Of a stretch of DNA of 64,000 bases, positions 12,047 through 20,680 are shown in pieces (the first letter of the stretch is position 1; every line of letters starts with the position of its first letter). A program made the position numbers and the translations under genes. The notes below the pieces were generated by a model. The model was given only the letters and a program-made list of their open reading frames with translations, ran no database searches and was not told the DNA's origin. This stretch comes from Warburgia ugandensis (Eukaryota; Streptophyta; Magnoliopsida; Canellales; Canellaceae): assembly GCA_035236585.1 (NCBI GenBank), contig CP141126.1:71215414-71279413 (forward strand), given 5' to 3'.

Positions 12047-12235
12047 ATTATTCAAGTAATTCAATTGAGTTAGAATGCACACAACTACTATAGCAACAAA
12101 AGAAATAAAACATATTTTAAGATAAGCAACTTGCCTTCTTCCCTCTATTGCAAGCTTTATGGCAATACCAATAGCTTTTATGCTGATAACCATTAGTGAA
12201 TTCATCAAAGAACAGATGCCCAAGTAAACTAATAT
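12047..12235 (-). pseudogene. NIPA-like: Captured fragment of a NIPA-type magnesium transporter gene
   Basis: 63 codons without a stop read ILVYLGICSLMNSLMVISIK, then AIGIAIKLAI and so on to CILTQLNYLNN. Plant NIPA (DUF803) magnesium transporters carry a stretch of the form YLGICSLxGSLxVMSVKAxG then GIAxKLT..G and QLNYLN. The hydrophobic spacing matches two membrane segments of that family. Only this piece is present, with no start codon or rest of the transporter. It follows the ATP synthase fragment by about 115 bp on the same strand. Function as a transporter is excluded. Confidence 0.7.
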
Positions 12236-12351
12236 GTTTATGAAGATTTCATAGACATCAGTGGAGGATTCTCACAATGCATGATATTTTCTATTTCCAA
12301 GCATGGATAGATTTTCATTGGGAAACTAATTCTAGCATGAATGTCATTGCC

Positions 12352-12591
12352 ATCTAGATGGGCAAAGGTGGTTGAAGGTGTTGGATCTGTCAGGTCATCA
12401 GCAGGAACATAAATAGCCTAGACTGAGGTAATAGAACCCTTCTTTGTGGTGCTAATATGTTCTTGCAAGCCTTCAAGATTAGTCACCAAAGTTCGTTGGT
12501 AACCAACAGTAGATGGAATATGACCAAGCAAAGTAGACACTTTAGAATTTGCTTGGGTGAAGCAGAAAATGTTGTCAATGAATAACATGAG
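12352..12591 (-). pseudogene. ATP2-like: Captured fragment of mitochondrial ATP synthase beta subunit
   Basis: 80 codons read [19 protein letters not shown], then [30 protein letters not shown], a stop, then AIYVPADDLTDPTPSTTFAH and LD. This is the catalytic-domain stretch of F1-ATPase beta ([40 protein letters not shown]). The FTQAN and [10 protein letters not shown] residues match the mitochondrial protein rather than plastid AtpB (FVQAG, TSTKEGSITS). One in-frame TAG replaces the conserved Gln before AIYVP. Sequence after residue 80 diverges. The fragment is fused in frame to the RAPTOR fragment upstream. Confidence 0.9.
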
Positions 12592-12750
12592 CTGAGGAAG
12601 GCAGACTTCAACAGCCACATCCCAGGCATCCCACATATGGTGCTAATAAGTTGGAGGCAACCTTGGAAATGAAACTGGAGAATAATTAGTAGCTCGCATA
12701 ATCTGCTAAGCAAGTAAGAAATTTTGGAACAAACTGGCAACCAATAAACC
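12592..12750 (-). pseudogene. RAPTOR1-like: Captured fragment of RAPTOR (TOR kinase partner)
   Basis: 53 codons read GLLVASLFQNFLLA, stop, QIMRATNYSPVSFPRLPPTY, stop, [17 protein letters not shown]. Plant RAPTOR proteins contain the corresponding stretch LLVASLFRNFLLAERIMR ... [25 protein letters not shown]. Both stops sit at Glu or Gln codons (GAG or CAG to TAG). The last codon (CAG) joins directly and in frame to the ATP synthase fragment, so the junction is inside what are coding exons in both donor genes. RAPTOR recruits substrates to the TOR kinase. This 53-residue relic cannot do so. Confidence 0.85.
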
Positions 12751-12759
12751 CTTTGGTTT

Positions 12760-13286
12760 ACAACCCAATGTACGTCTAAGTCCTTATAACAGATCTCATA
12801 AGAGTGGCACCTTCTCCTAACAAAACCTTCTTGTTTGTATTGTGCCCTTGGCCACAACACTTTGCCATAAGCAATCCCCAAGTCCACTCAACCATTCATG
12901 CCCAAACTCTTCAATTCCTAGTCAAATAATGGGGAAACTGATGACCCATTCATAGATTCTAACAAAGAGTCTCTTCTGTTCCTTGAAAACCCATTTAACT
13001 TAAACCCCATTCTGTTTGATTCCGGAGACCCAGAATCCAAACCACTACAACTGGGATTTAAAGCCTTCCTAGTGCTCTTAACAAAAGGCTCTAAGCTACT
13101 GAGAGAGGGCTCTTTCCTTCCTTTCATTCTCTTCGTGACTTGTCCCAAACTATTCCGTTCATCATTCAAGAAGGAACCACATTTCCTCTTCAAACCAACA
13201 TCTTCTCCCCCTTAGAAGTTCTAGATTTTTTAAGGGGATTTCTTAGATTTATCAAGAGTATGAGATTTTTCTTCACAATCTTCCAT
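12760..13286 (-). pseudogene. Captured coding-like fragment of unidentified gene
   Basis: From an ATG at 13286 a single minus-strand frame reads MEDCEEKSHTLDKSKKSP, three stops within eight codons, then GLKRKCGSFLNDERNSLGQV, KGRKEPSLSSLEPFVKSTRK and so on to NGSSVSPLFD. It then runs with isolated stops to about 12760. The Lys/Arg/Ser-rich, low-hydrophobic character is that of a nuclear protein. The pattern KKS...KRK...RKEPSLSSLEP loosely resembles the N-terminus of plant Enhancer-of-polycomb-like proteins, but this is weak. It lies immediately before the RAPTOR fragment in the same orientation. Confidence 0.4.
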
Positions 13287-13700
13287 CCACAAACCCCCTA
13301 ACAATAGAAGAAAAATGAAAAAACCATATTTTTAACTTCCATCATACATTTTGCACATATTGAAACACTAATTTCATATCTGAGATCGATATTTCCACAC
13401 CACTTTCCAAAAAGACCCAAAATTGGAAATTAGAACATATGTTAATCGATCAACGCCATTTTTATGAAAGTAATAGCAAGATCTAAGCTGCTCATGGAAG
13501 AAGAATGAAATCAATCATTAAAAAACCAGAAAAATGCATACCTATATTTGAATCATTCGAAAATAACGCTATTTGCCATCATTGTTGCTGACGAACTCCA
13601 TCTTTTTTGGCAACCCAAAAACCCCCGCCTAGCTCTTCTTGTTCGGCGTGACTGGGTTTTACCCACGCATAGATCTCCCTACTCCTTTCTTCTTCTCTTC

Positions 13701-13749
13701 CTCTTCTTCTTCTTCTTCTTCTTCTTCTTCTTCTTCTTCTTCTTCTTCT
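13701..13749. repeat. (CTT)n microsatellite
   Basis: About 16 units of TTC/CTT. It yields poly-Arg, poly-Lys or poly-Phe ORFs on the different frames, which are artefacts. Confidence 0.95.
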
Positions 13750-14415
13750 CCATGTCAGGTTTTTCCTTGATTCTGTTGGGTTCATGGCTGCCGGGTTTCT
13801 TCGTTTGAGAACAAATCATACGATCTATTTTTGGAAAGCCACTAGTGGGTGGCACTATCAAATATGGCCCCTCCTTTTATTATTTTCTTTTATATTCTTC
13901 TTTTCCTTTAATTAATTCATGTTTGTTGTTAATCATGATGTTTTTTCTCATCATTCCTCCCAACATGCTTTCAAACATAAGGCATGATTCCTACACATGA
14001 TGTTTTACTAACATCTAATTATCATCAGACCCATATTTCTGCTAGTGGGGCTGACTGGTACAATTACCAAATTACCCTTCGTAAGAAAATTAGCGATTAT
14101 ACTTCCGAACTCCGTTTTTAGCAATCTTAGTGTCGTTGAATTCGTATCAATGAGTAGAATCCAAATTTTATAATTTCAATTTTATGTTCTTAGTTTTTTC
14201 TTTATCTTTTAATTATCCTATTGCCTCTAACTTCGAAGCCCCATAACTTCCTCATTCGAACTCTATTTTCAACATTCTTTAGCTCTTTGGATTCCATTTT
14301 CTGAGTACTATCTAATGGTGTGAGTTTTAGTGCCAAATTATTATCCTATCAAAAGATATACTTCTTGCAAGCTCATAACCTGATCATGGAATAGTAAAAT
14401 TTTAGGGTTGTTACA

Positions 14416-14574
14416 ATCTTACCTCAGAGAAATTTGTCCTCAAAATTTTTAGGGTCATTACATTCTTCCTTCCGTAGAGAATTTCATCTTTGAAATCATT
14501 TTTCATGATATCTTTCCAACAACTCTAATAATATTCTCATCTCATTGTAAATTTAAAGTCATATCATTACTTCA
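14416..14574 (-). mobile_element. 3' internal end of the gypsy-type element, with duplicated polypurine/LTR junction
   Basis: On the minus strand two similar modules lie in a row. The first has GAAATTCTCTACGGAAGGAA then GAATGTAATGACCCTAAAAA. The second has GAGGACAAATTTCTCTGAGG then TAAGATTGTAACAACCCTAA. Each looks like a purine tract followed by an LTR start of the TGTAA.GACCC type. The LTR could begin at either. The second was chosen as the boundary because it corresponds to the solo LTR end at 53778. Confidence 0.5.
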
Positions 14575-15331
14575 AGGAATCTTAATTGATCTATAGGCTA
14601 ATTGTAATGTGGCGTTGGTTGGCTTAAGCTCACCAAGCCCTAGTTGCTCATAGAAAGAATATGGAAACAGATTAACACTATCCCCTAAGTCAAGTAATGC
14701 CGTATTTATTACATGATCTCCTATAATGCAAGAAATTGTAGGATATTCTGGATCTCTAAATTTTGGTGAGGTCTTGTGTTGAATTAAAGAGCTCACCTAC
14801 TCAGTGAGGAAGGTTGTCTTTTGTACATTCAACATTCGCTTTGTAGTTCAAAGCTCTTTAAAAAATTTGGCATAAGAAGGAATATCTTTTATAGCATTAA
14901 GTAATGGAAAATTGATTTGTACATGTTTAAACACTTCCATTATCCCATTAAAATTTGTTCCTTTCTTAGCCTTGTTGAGTAATTGAGGGAAGGGAGCTTT
15001 AGGAACATAGGGTGCCTCCACTATAGGCTTAGAATGAGTAGGAGATGTTTGTCTAATCTCTTTCTAATGTGTTTTGGTTGCCTCTTTCTCCTCTACAGTT
15101 TCCTTAGCCTGACCTACTTTGTTATCAATCTGACCATCGCTCCTAAGCGTGGTTATAGACTTAGCATGCTCATGAGGCTTAAGGTTTTCAGAACTTAACC
15201 CTATCTCACATTGGCCCTCAGGGTTGGGGATGGGTTGACTAGAGAACTAACCCTTTCCTTTATTATGTAGTTCAACTCACAATTGGCTTACCTACATCTC
15301 TAACTTGGCTATGTCTTGAGAGTTGACATTG
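14575..15331 (-). pseudogene. Gag C-terminus and N-terminal half of retropepsin (Athila/Tat-like)
   Basis: Minus-strand translation, with stops and frame slips, gives [12 protein letters not shown], then VEAPYVPKAPFPQLL, INFPLLNAIKDIPSYAKFF, then SSLIQHKTSPKFRDPEYPTI. The protease follows: ALLDLGDSVNLFPYSFYEQL then GLGELKPTNATLQLAYRSIK. In intact relatives the catalytic triad reads LDLGAS, so the Asp is retained and the Ala is changed to Asp. The sequence breaks off after RSIKIP at about 14575 and resumes at 10190, beyond the inserted LTR. Confidence 0.85.
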
Positions 15332-15645
15332 GCTCATATTGGCGATGTTATTGTTGCTGTAATAAAAGAAGCAGTACCCAATATACCTCTCGAAAGATCA
15401 GAAGTGGTCAGAGCTGTAATTGTACATACATGTAAAGAACTCAAACATGACAATGGTATGATAATGGGATATGATGACAATGCAACGGTTGTCATTGATC
15501 AAGAAGGAAATCCAAAAGGAACTCGAGTTTTTGGCGCGATCGCGCGAGAATTGAGATAGTTGATTTTCACTAAAATAGTTTCATTAGCTCCTGAGGTAGT
15601 ATAAATACTAGTAGATGAAATCATTCTATTATAGGGTATCTGAAT
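15332..15645 (+). pseudogene. rpl14: Nuclear plastid DNA insertion (NUPT): rpl14 fragment and 3' flank
   Basis: From about 15332 the plus strand encodes [20 protein letters not shown], then [20 protein letters not shown] and on to [17 protein letters not shown]. This is plastid ribosomal protein L14 without its first roughly 35 residues. A TAG at 15557 replaces the Gln after ELR. Beyond it the frame continues LIFTKIVSLAPEVV to a TAA at 15602, which is the normal L14 C-terminus. Other changes (VRT to VHT, KRD to KHD, IIRYDD to IMGYDD) show nuclear decay. Sequence after the stop still looks like plastid spacer to about 15645. It lies inside the decayed gag gene. Confidence 0.93.
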
Positions 15646-16863
15646 TTTGCAACTAGTGTAAGGCCTATTTAATTTCATCATTATCTTTTGTAATTTTTTC
15701 AAGCATGGTATGGATGTTTTCCTCTAAAGATGGTTTCTTTTGTTGTTGAGGTTGTTAAAAGCCAGGTGACTGTTGGGGGATTGTAATTCTAAGAGAAAAG
15801 TTTTGGACAGAGAAATTTATAGATAGTCCCCCTTGGTGGTTATTCTTTGACGAAGACAAATTGGGATGCCTAGCCCATCTAAGGTTGTAGGTCTCAAAAT
15901 ATGGATTTTCGCTAGGTTGGTGATATGCATTCAATTCATTCGCTTTGTCAATAAGATAGTTGTTCAGCACTCAATTTGATGGACAAGATGAGGTGAAATG
16001 GGCTGGGCTAGAACATATAGCACAAACCTCATGTGGAGGTTTTTGGGACAAAGTAGCAGCCATGAAAGTTTCAAATATTATTTCAAGTTTGTCCATTCTT
16101 CCACCTAATTTTTCAACTACAGAGTCAAGTTTATGGGATAGATCAATATACACTCTTATCTCATGGAGACTTACTTTCTTAGTGGGCTGGTTGGTTCTTT
16201 CTCTCCTATTTGAATAATCTTATTACTAAGAATTATTAGCCACTATTTGAAAGAACTCCCATGCCTCACTTTCATCCTCTAGCATGAGGGTCCCTCCACT
16301 CACTACATCTACCATTTGTCTATTTTTAGGCATCAATGCCTTGTAAAAGTATTGAACCTGCTACCATTTCTCAAATCCATGATGAGGGTATTTTTGTAGC
16401 AAATCATTCCACCATTCCCAATATTCCTAATATTGGTCAACATCCCTCTATTTGAAATTGATAATTTCATGATGCAGGTCATTTGTTTCATGAACAGGGA
16501 AGAACTTATTCATAAACTTCTTAGACAATTGGTCCCATATATGGAACCTACTTCCAAGGAATTAAGCCATGACTTGGCTTTGTCCTTAAGTGATAACCAG
16601 AATAGCCTAAGCCTAATAGAATCATCCAAAAAATTTTGGAGCCTAAATGTGGCACAAATATCAGTGAACTCCTTGATATGTAGGTAGAGGTCTTCTCGAT
16701 TTCGGCCACAAAAAGTAGGGACTAATTAAATGACTCCCAGCTTTAACTCAAACTGGTCAGCATTTGTGGCAGGTAATGTTATGTAGTATGGGGTACTAAG
16801 TTGTAGAGGTGCATAGAAATCTCTAATTGTTTGGTGCTCAATCTTTGTTGCTGGTTTAGCCAT
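15646..16863 (-). pseudogene. Decayed gag gene of Athila/Tat-like retrotransposon
   Basis: From ATG at 16863 the minus strand reads MAKPATKIEHQTIRDFYAPL. After stops it reads LVPTFCGRNREDLYLHIKEF, then LRLFWLSLKDKAKSWLNSLE, WDQLSKKFMNKFFPVHETND, and YPHHGFEKW with VQYFYKAL. This is the retrotransposon Gag capsid-like domain. A CCHC zinc knuckle (CAICSSPAHFTSSC) lies at about 15980-16030, followed by a PSENPYFETYNLRWARHPNL spacer. At least five stops interrupt it. The plastid rpl14 insertion cuts it at about 15645 after LNRPY. Confidence 0.88.
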
Positions 16864-18080
16864 GAGGATAGGAACTAGCTTTCTTTTGCCATGTCGTTTG
16901 ATGCGTCACATCTCTAGGTCTAAAGGTACTAGCTCTGGGTTCTTAGATCAATGCCCTTGCATAAACTTTTCTAATCTAAAATTTTCTAATCTAAATGCTA
17001 ACTCTAACACTATGTGATGCATAAACAAAAGCCATAGTCAAATAATCCTTAGGCTAATAAGCAGCAATATGTTGACTTTCTTAAATTTGTGAGGGGACAA
17101 TGCTTTTAAATTATCCTAATCTAGTGCTCCTCCTCTCTTTTAGATTTGACTATTGCTTACTAGTTAGGTTTTGTGCAAGGTGGTTAATACAATCCTCATA
17201 TAAGGAGGTGTTTAGACCTCAACAAACATCAATAGAAGGCATGGGAAAATCACTTGGATTTTAAGACACCCACTATAACTATGGTAAGTAGAAGCCACTG
17301 GAGTGATAATAGATTATGTCAATGTAAGATGGTCCTACGAGCATGTGATGGCCCTATAGGTCTCTTCTAATTAATTTTAGATTAATTTGAAAGGTAGGGT
17401 TGCATGCTTGTGGTGATTATCCTAGTTGGGCCAAGGATTGGTGATGAAATCCACCCTTGATCTTATGGGGTCGGGTGCCCTTACTAATTAATTTTCACAC
17501 TCCATGGCAATTTGATCAACATATAAATCACCTTAAAGATTAAACGTGCCCTAAGAATGCAATTGAAAGCAATAAACTAATGCAAAATCCTAAAAATGCA
17601 ACAATTATCAAAGATGCTTTTTATATGCAATTATACTACTAACCAATGAAAAATTAATCTAAATGCAAACCCTAATCTATGAAATAAAAAGACTGAGGGT
17701 TACTTACAATGGGGTTTCTAATGAAGATTAAGTGTGGGCCACCTTATCCCACACTTGCCCTGTATTATACAACCATTTTAAAATTCAAATGGAAACTGCA
17801 AATTACAAAGGAGCCTCATTAAAAGATTCACTCAAAGATCCACTTGCCAGGAAAGTGGGAAAATTTCTATTTTGATGAAGATACATTTGCCAATTTTCTC
17901 CACTTTCCAATTTCTTGAAAAAGAAAATTAGAAATATGTACCAAATTTAGGACACAGGGTGATTATGCACGAAGAAATTTGAAAAATGTACCTAAAAATG
18001 TCTAAAATACTAAAAGTATTTAATTCACAATTTTTTTTTTGAATATTTTAAATTAAATTTTATGAAAACTCTATTGCGAA
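16864..18080 (-). mobile_element. 5' leader of the Athila/Tat-like element
   Basis: This 1.2-kb AT-rich region lies between the primer-binding site and the gag ATG and has no coding signal. Long leaders are usual in this lineage. Confidence 0.55.
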
Positions 18081-18098
18081 TCCCTGGCAATGGTTCCA
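18081..18098 (-). other. Primer-binding site (Athila-type)
   Basis: Minus strand TGGAACCATTGCCAGGGA resembles the TGGCGCCGTTGCCGGGGA primer-binding site common in Athila/Tat-like elements. It is placed just after the LTR end. Confidence 0.75.
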
Positions 18099-18107
18099 AA
18101 AACTTGT

Positions 18108-20309
18108 TGTATCTTTTGCAAGTGCAGGGGCTATTATAGGATAGCATGGCCAAGTATGGGTCGATCCCATAGGGACTCACTTTAAGAATTTGGAGTTTTA
18201 ATAAAATTTAATCCTTCAAAAATTAAAATTAAATGACAAAATGTAATAGAAAGTGTAATTAGACTTCAAATGTATCTAATCAATGAAAATTACAAAGGAC
18301 CAATCCAAAAGGACAAAAGTTTAACTAAAAAATAAGAAAAATCTACTTCCCTAGCTTAGGCAAAGTCACTTTCTTCAAATTTGTTCTCATAAACTTTGAT
18401 CATCCTTAATTAGCCTCTTTTTAGTGCTTCTAATTGATGATCCACCGGATGGATTAGGCAGATTCCAAAAATTCCAAGAAATCTGGGCTAAATAAGGATT
18501 TTGGGATTTTAACAATTTAGATCATCTTTTAGAGTTTAGATTAAGGATAAAAAATGTTAAACAAGCTAAGGAATGTCATAAGAATGATGTCTAAAAATTA
18601 ATTGAAAATATGATTTGAAATAGAGGAGAAATTGAGAATTCTTGTTGGTTAAGGCTAACTCGTTGATTAGGTTAAGCCTTAATTGAATCATTTCAGATTA
18701 TGCACTTCCTAGTTAACAAAATGAAGATAAAGTAAAACTAGAATGTGGACTGGGACACAAAAGGAATTAAATTGGGAATGCATATGGAATTATAATTAAA
18801 TGCAATGGCTAAAATTGGAATTTGAAGGAAATTTTTTTAGATTTTAATGGAAACAAAAACTTGACTATGAAGGATGAAAAAGCTAGTAACAAAGGAGGAG
18901 AAGAAGGGAAGAGGAGGAAGGAGGAAGACGTGGGAAAATCCATGTTGGATTTTCTCCATTGACGACGTCGGTGTTATTGGAGATGACGGAGCTGAAGGAA
19001 ACAACCAGTGTCGGTGATGCACAGATGGGGAGCTTAGGAATAGAATCCAGTCTGGGTAGTGGGCTGTCAATGATGATCGACTTGTTTGGCCAGTGCTGGA
19101 CTAGTGCAATGAATTGAATGGAGCAGGATGGCCGATGCTGTGGGGTGATTCCGGGCTAGGCTGTTCGATCGTGACAGATAGGGGAGAGGGTCTAAGGTGT
19201 CGAGATGTAGATGATCAAGAGGCTGGGAAGATTGCCAGCTTCAGTGATCTGTTTGATGCGGGCAAGTAGGGTAGTGAAGCATGGAGCAAAAAGATGGTGA
19301 GAGGGGCTGGGCATGTAGGAATTGGGATGAACAAGTGGAGCTTGGGTTGCCGGTGTGGTGAATAGGAAACCAAGAGATAGATGAGAGAGAGAAGGGAGCT
19401 GAAGGAGAGAAGAGTGAAAATTGTTTCAGTCTATGCGATAGAAACAAAGAGAGACTGAGAGAGGGAAAGTGAGTGCTGGTTTGGCTGAGAAGGAGAAAAT
19501 GATGCAAGGTATGGCATCGTGCCTAATGCAATTAATAAAACAAAGAAGAGAGGGAGAAGGGTAGTGGTTGGGCAAGGCAAGGCAGTGGATGGTGTCATGC
19601 TGTGTGTGAGAAAACTAGAGATAAAATGATAAACAAAATGGAAGAGAAAGGGTTTGATGGGGAACTAATGGAGGTATGGAAGGAATGATGATAAACATGA
19701 ATGGGAAAGAATAAGAAAAATGACGAAGAAACAATGCAAGCAATGGAAAAACAAAACAACCATCCCTCGTACAGTCCAAAGGGTGATCCCCCACTACGTC
19801 AGATGGGACTGTTCTTTTATAGCAGTCCTTCAGTTTCCTCTTTGGTTTCCTTCCCTTTTTGTTTTCACCCCTACTTTCCTTATGGGGAAGAGATAGTTTC
19901 CCACTAGGAATCTTCTATCCCCTTTCCAACTATATCTCTTAGTTAAGAATTCCTATCCATGATCTTCTTTTCTTTAACTTTTAAGAAACTGTCCCATCTT
20001 GCCTTGTGATTGATCTGGTTCAATCAATGTCCTTTACGATGATCTGTATCTTTGAAATCCAATCTGAACCATCCAAGCCTAATTTTGGTTGATCTACAAT
20101 ATATTAGACTAGATCAAAGTCATCTAATCATACATTAAGTATCTAATTAGCTCAGATGATCATCTAACCATTAATTTTGACAATTTATGGTTGGATATGA
20201 AATTTGAGCTAAATTTCATATTTTATCTAAAACTCATCAAATTGGTGAGTTAGATGATCAAATTAAATGCTAAATTAGGGGTCTTTTGGCCAAATTTAAA
20301 CACTTAACA
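18108..20309 (-). mobile_element. Athila/Tat-like 5' LTR (minus strand)
   Basis: The LTR starts TGTTAAGTGTTTAAATTTGG at 20309 and ends near 18108. Its tail (GGGATCGACCCATACTTGG, then CCCCTGCACTTGCAAAAGAT) has the usual form of this class, and the primer-binding site follows at 18098. Length is about 2.2 kb. Small ORFs inside (77 and 88 codons at 18837-19507) are Ser/Leu-rich chance frames. This is the 5' LTR for the gag-protease region at 16863-9895. Confidence 0.75.
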
Positions 20310-20680
20310 TTTTCCTACCTTTAAACTTATCTAGATTGATCTAACCAATACAAAATTTTCATGCATAGGCAAGTTGGATTAGATTACATAATTTATGTTA
20401 CATTATCATCAAAGTCAATGAGGCTTAGCATAAGATCATGGCATTAAAATTTATTTTTTTAAAAACAATAAGTGAATTTGTCAACAATTTTTCATCATTC
20501 TATTAGGATATTGTATTGAGAGAAAGAAGTAATTGGGGATAATACTTTACTTTGTTTCAAGAGAAGAATTACAAAGCAAATCATTCAAACACACACAATC
20601 TTAAATCTAATTGCCAGGCAAAGGGAAAAGCAACAACCCAAACATACAATCAAGGGTGCTTCAAGAAAGATGTTGACTTG
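20310..20680. other. Spacer between two divergent LTRs
   Basis: 371 bp of AT-rich DNA lies between the starts of the minus-strand LTR (20309) and the plus-strand LTR (20681). Nothing is recognisable in it. Confidence 0.5.

Larger units (their letters stand above)
10192..14415 (-). mobile_element. 4.2-kb gypsy-type LTR with captured host gene pieces
   Basis: The left end (TATGACACTTTGGG, plus) and the right end (TTACA at 14411-14415) correspond to the ends of the solo LTR at 49253-53778. Internal landmarks are shared: the CTCAGCAAGC.ATGCTTGGTA block (10608 and 49685), and the block with TAGCCTCTCATTGGGCA (about 11469) followed by GAGCGGGTGGCCAAACCCT (about 11515), which recurs near 50200-50260. 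At 14416-14574 the 3' internal end with purine-rich tract sequence follows, so this is a 3' LTR with nearly all the rest of its element missing. It splits the protease gene of an older element. Unlike its relative, it contains host gene fragments at 12047-13286. Confidence 0.65.

Noticed and set aside
11999..12050. Helitron 3' end (CTAGT) bounding the captured genes
   Set aside because: A CTAGT occurs on the minus strand near 11998-12003, but no convincing hairpin precedes it and no 5' TC end was found. A search against Helitron ends would decide.
13548..13861. Poly-Phe, poly-Arg and poly-Lys ORFs
   Set aside because: Three-frame readings of a CTT microsatellite.
15323..15559. Functional plastid-type ribosomal protein L14 gene
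   Set aside because: It lacks about 35 N-terminal residues and its plastid context, has a premature stop, and is embedded in a retrotransposon.
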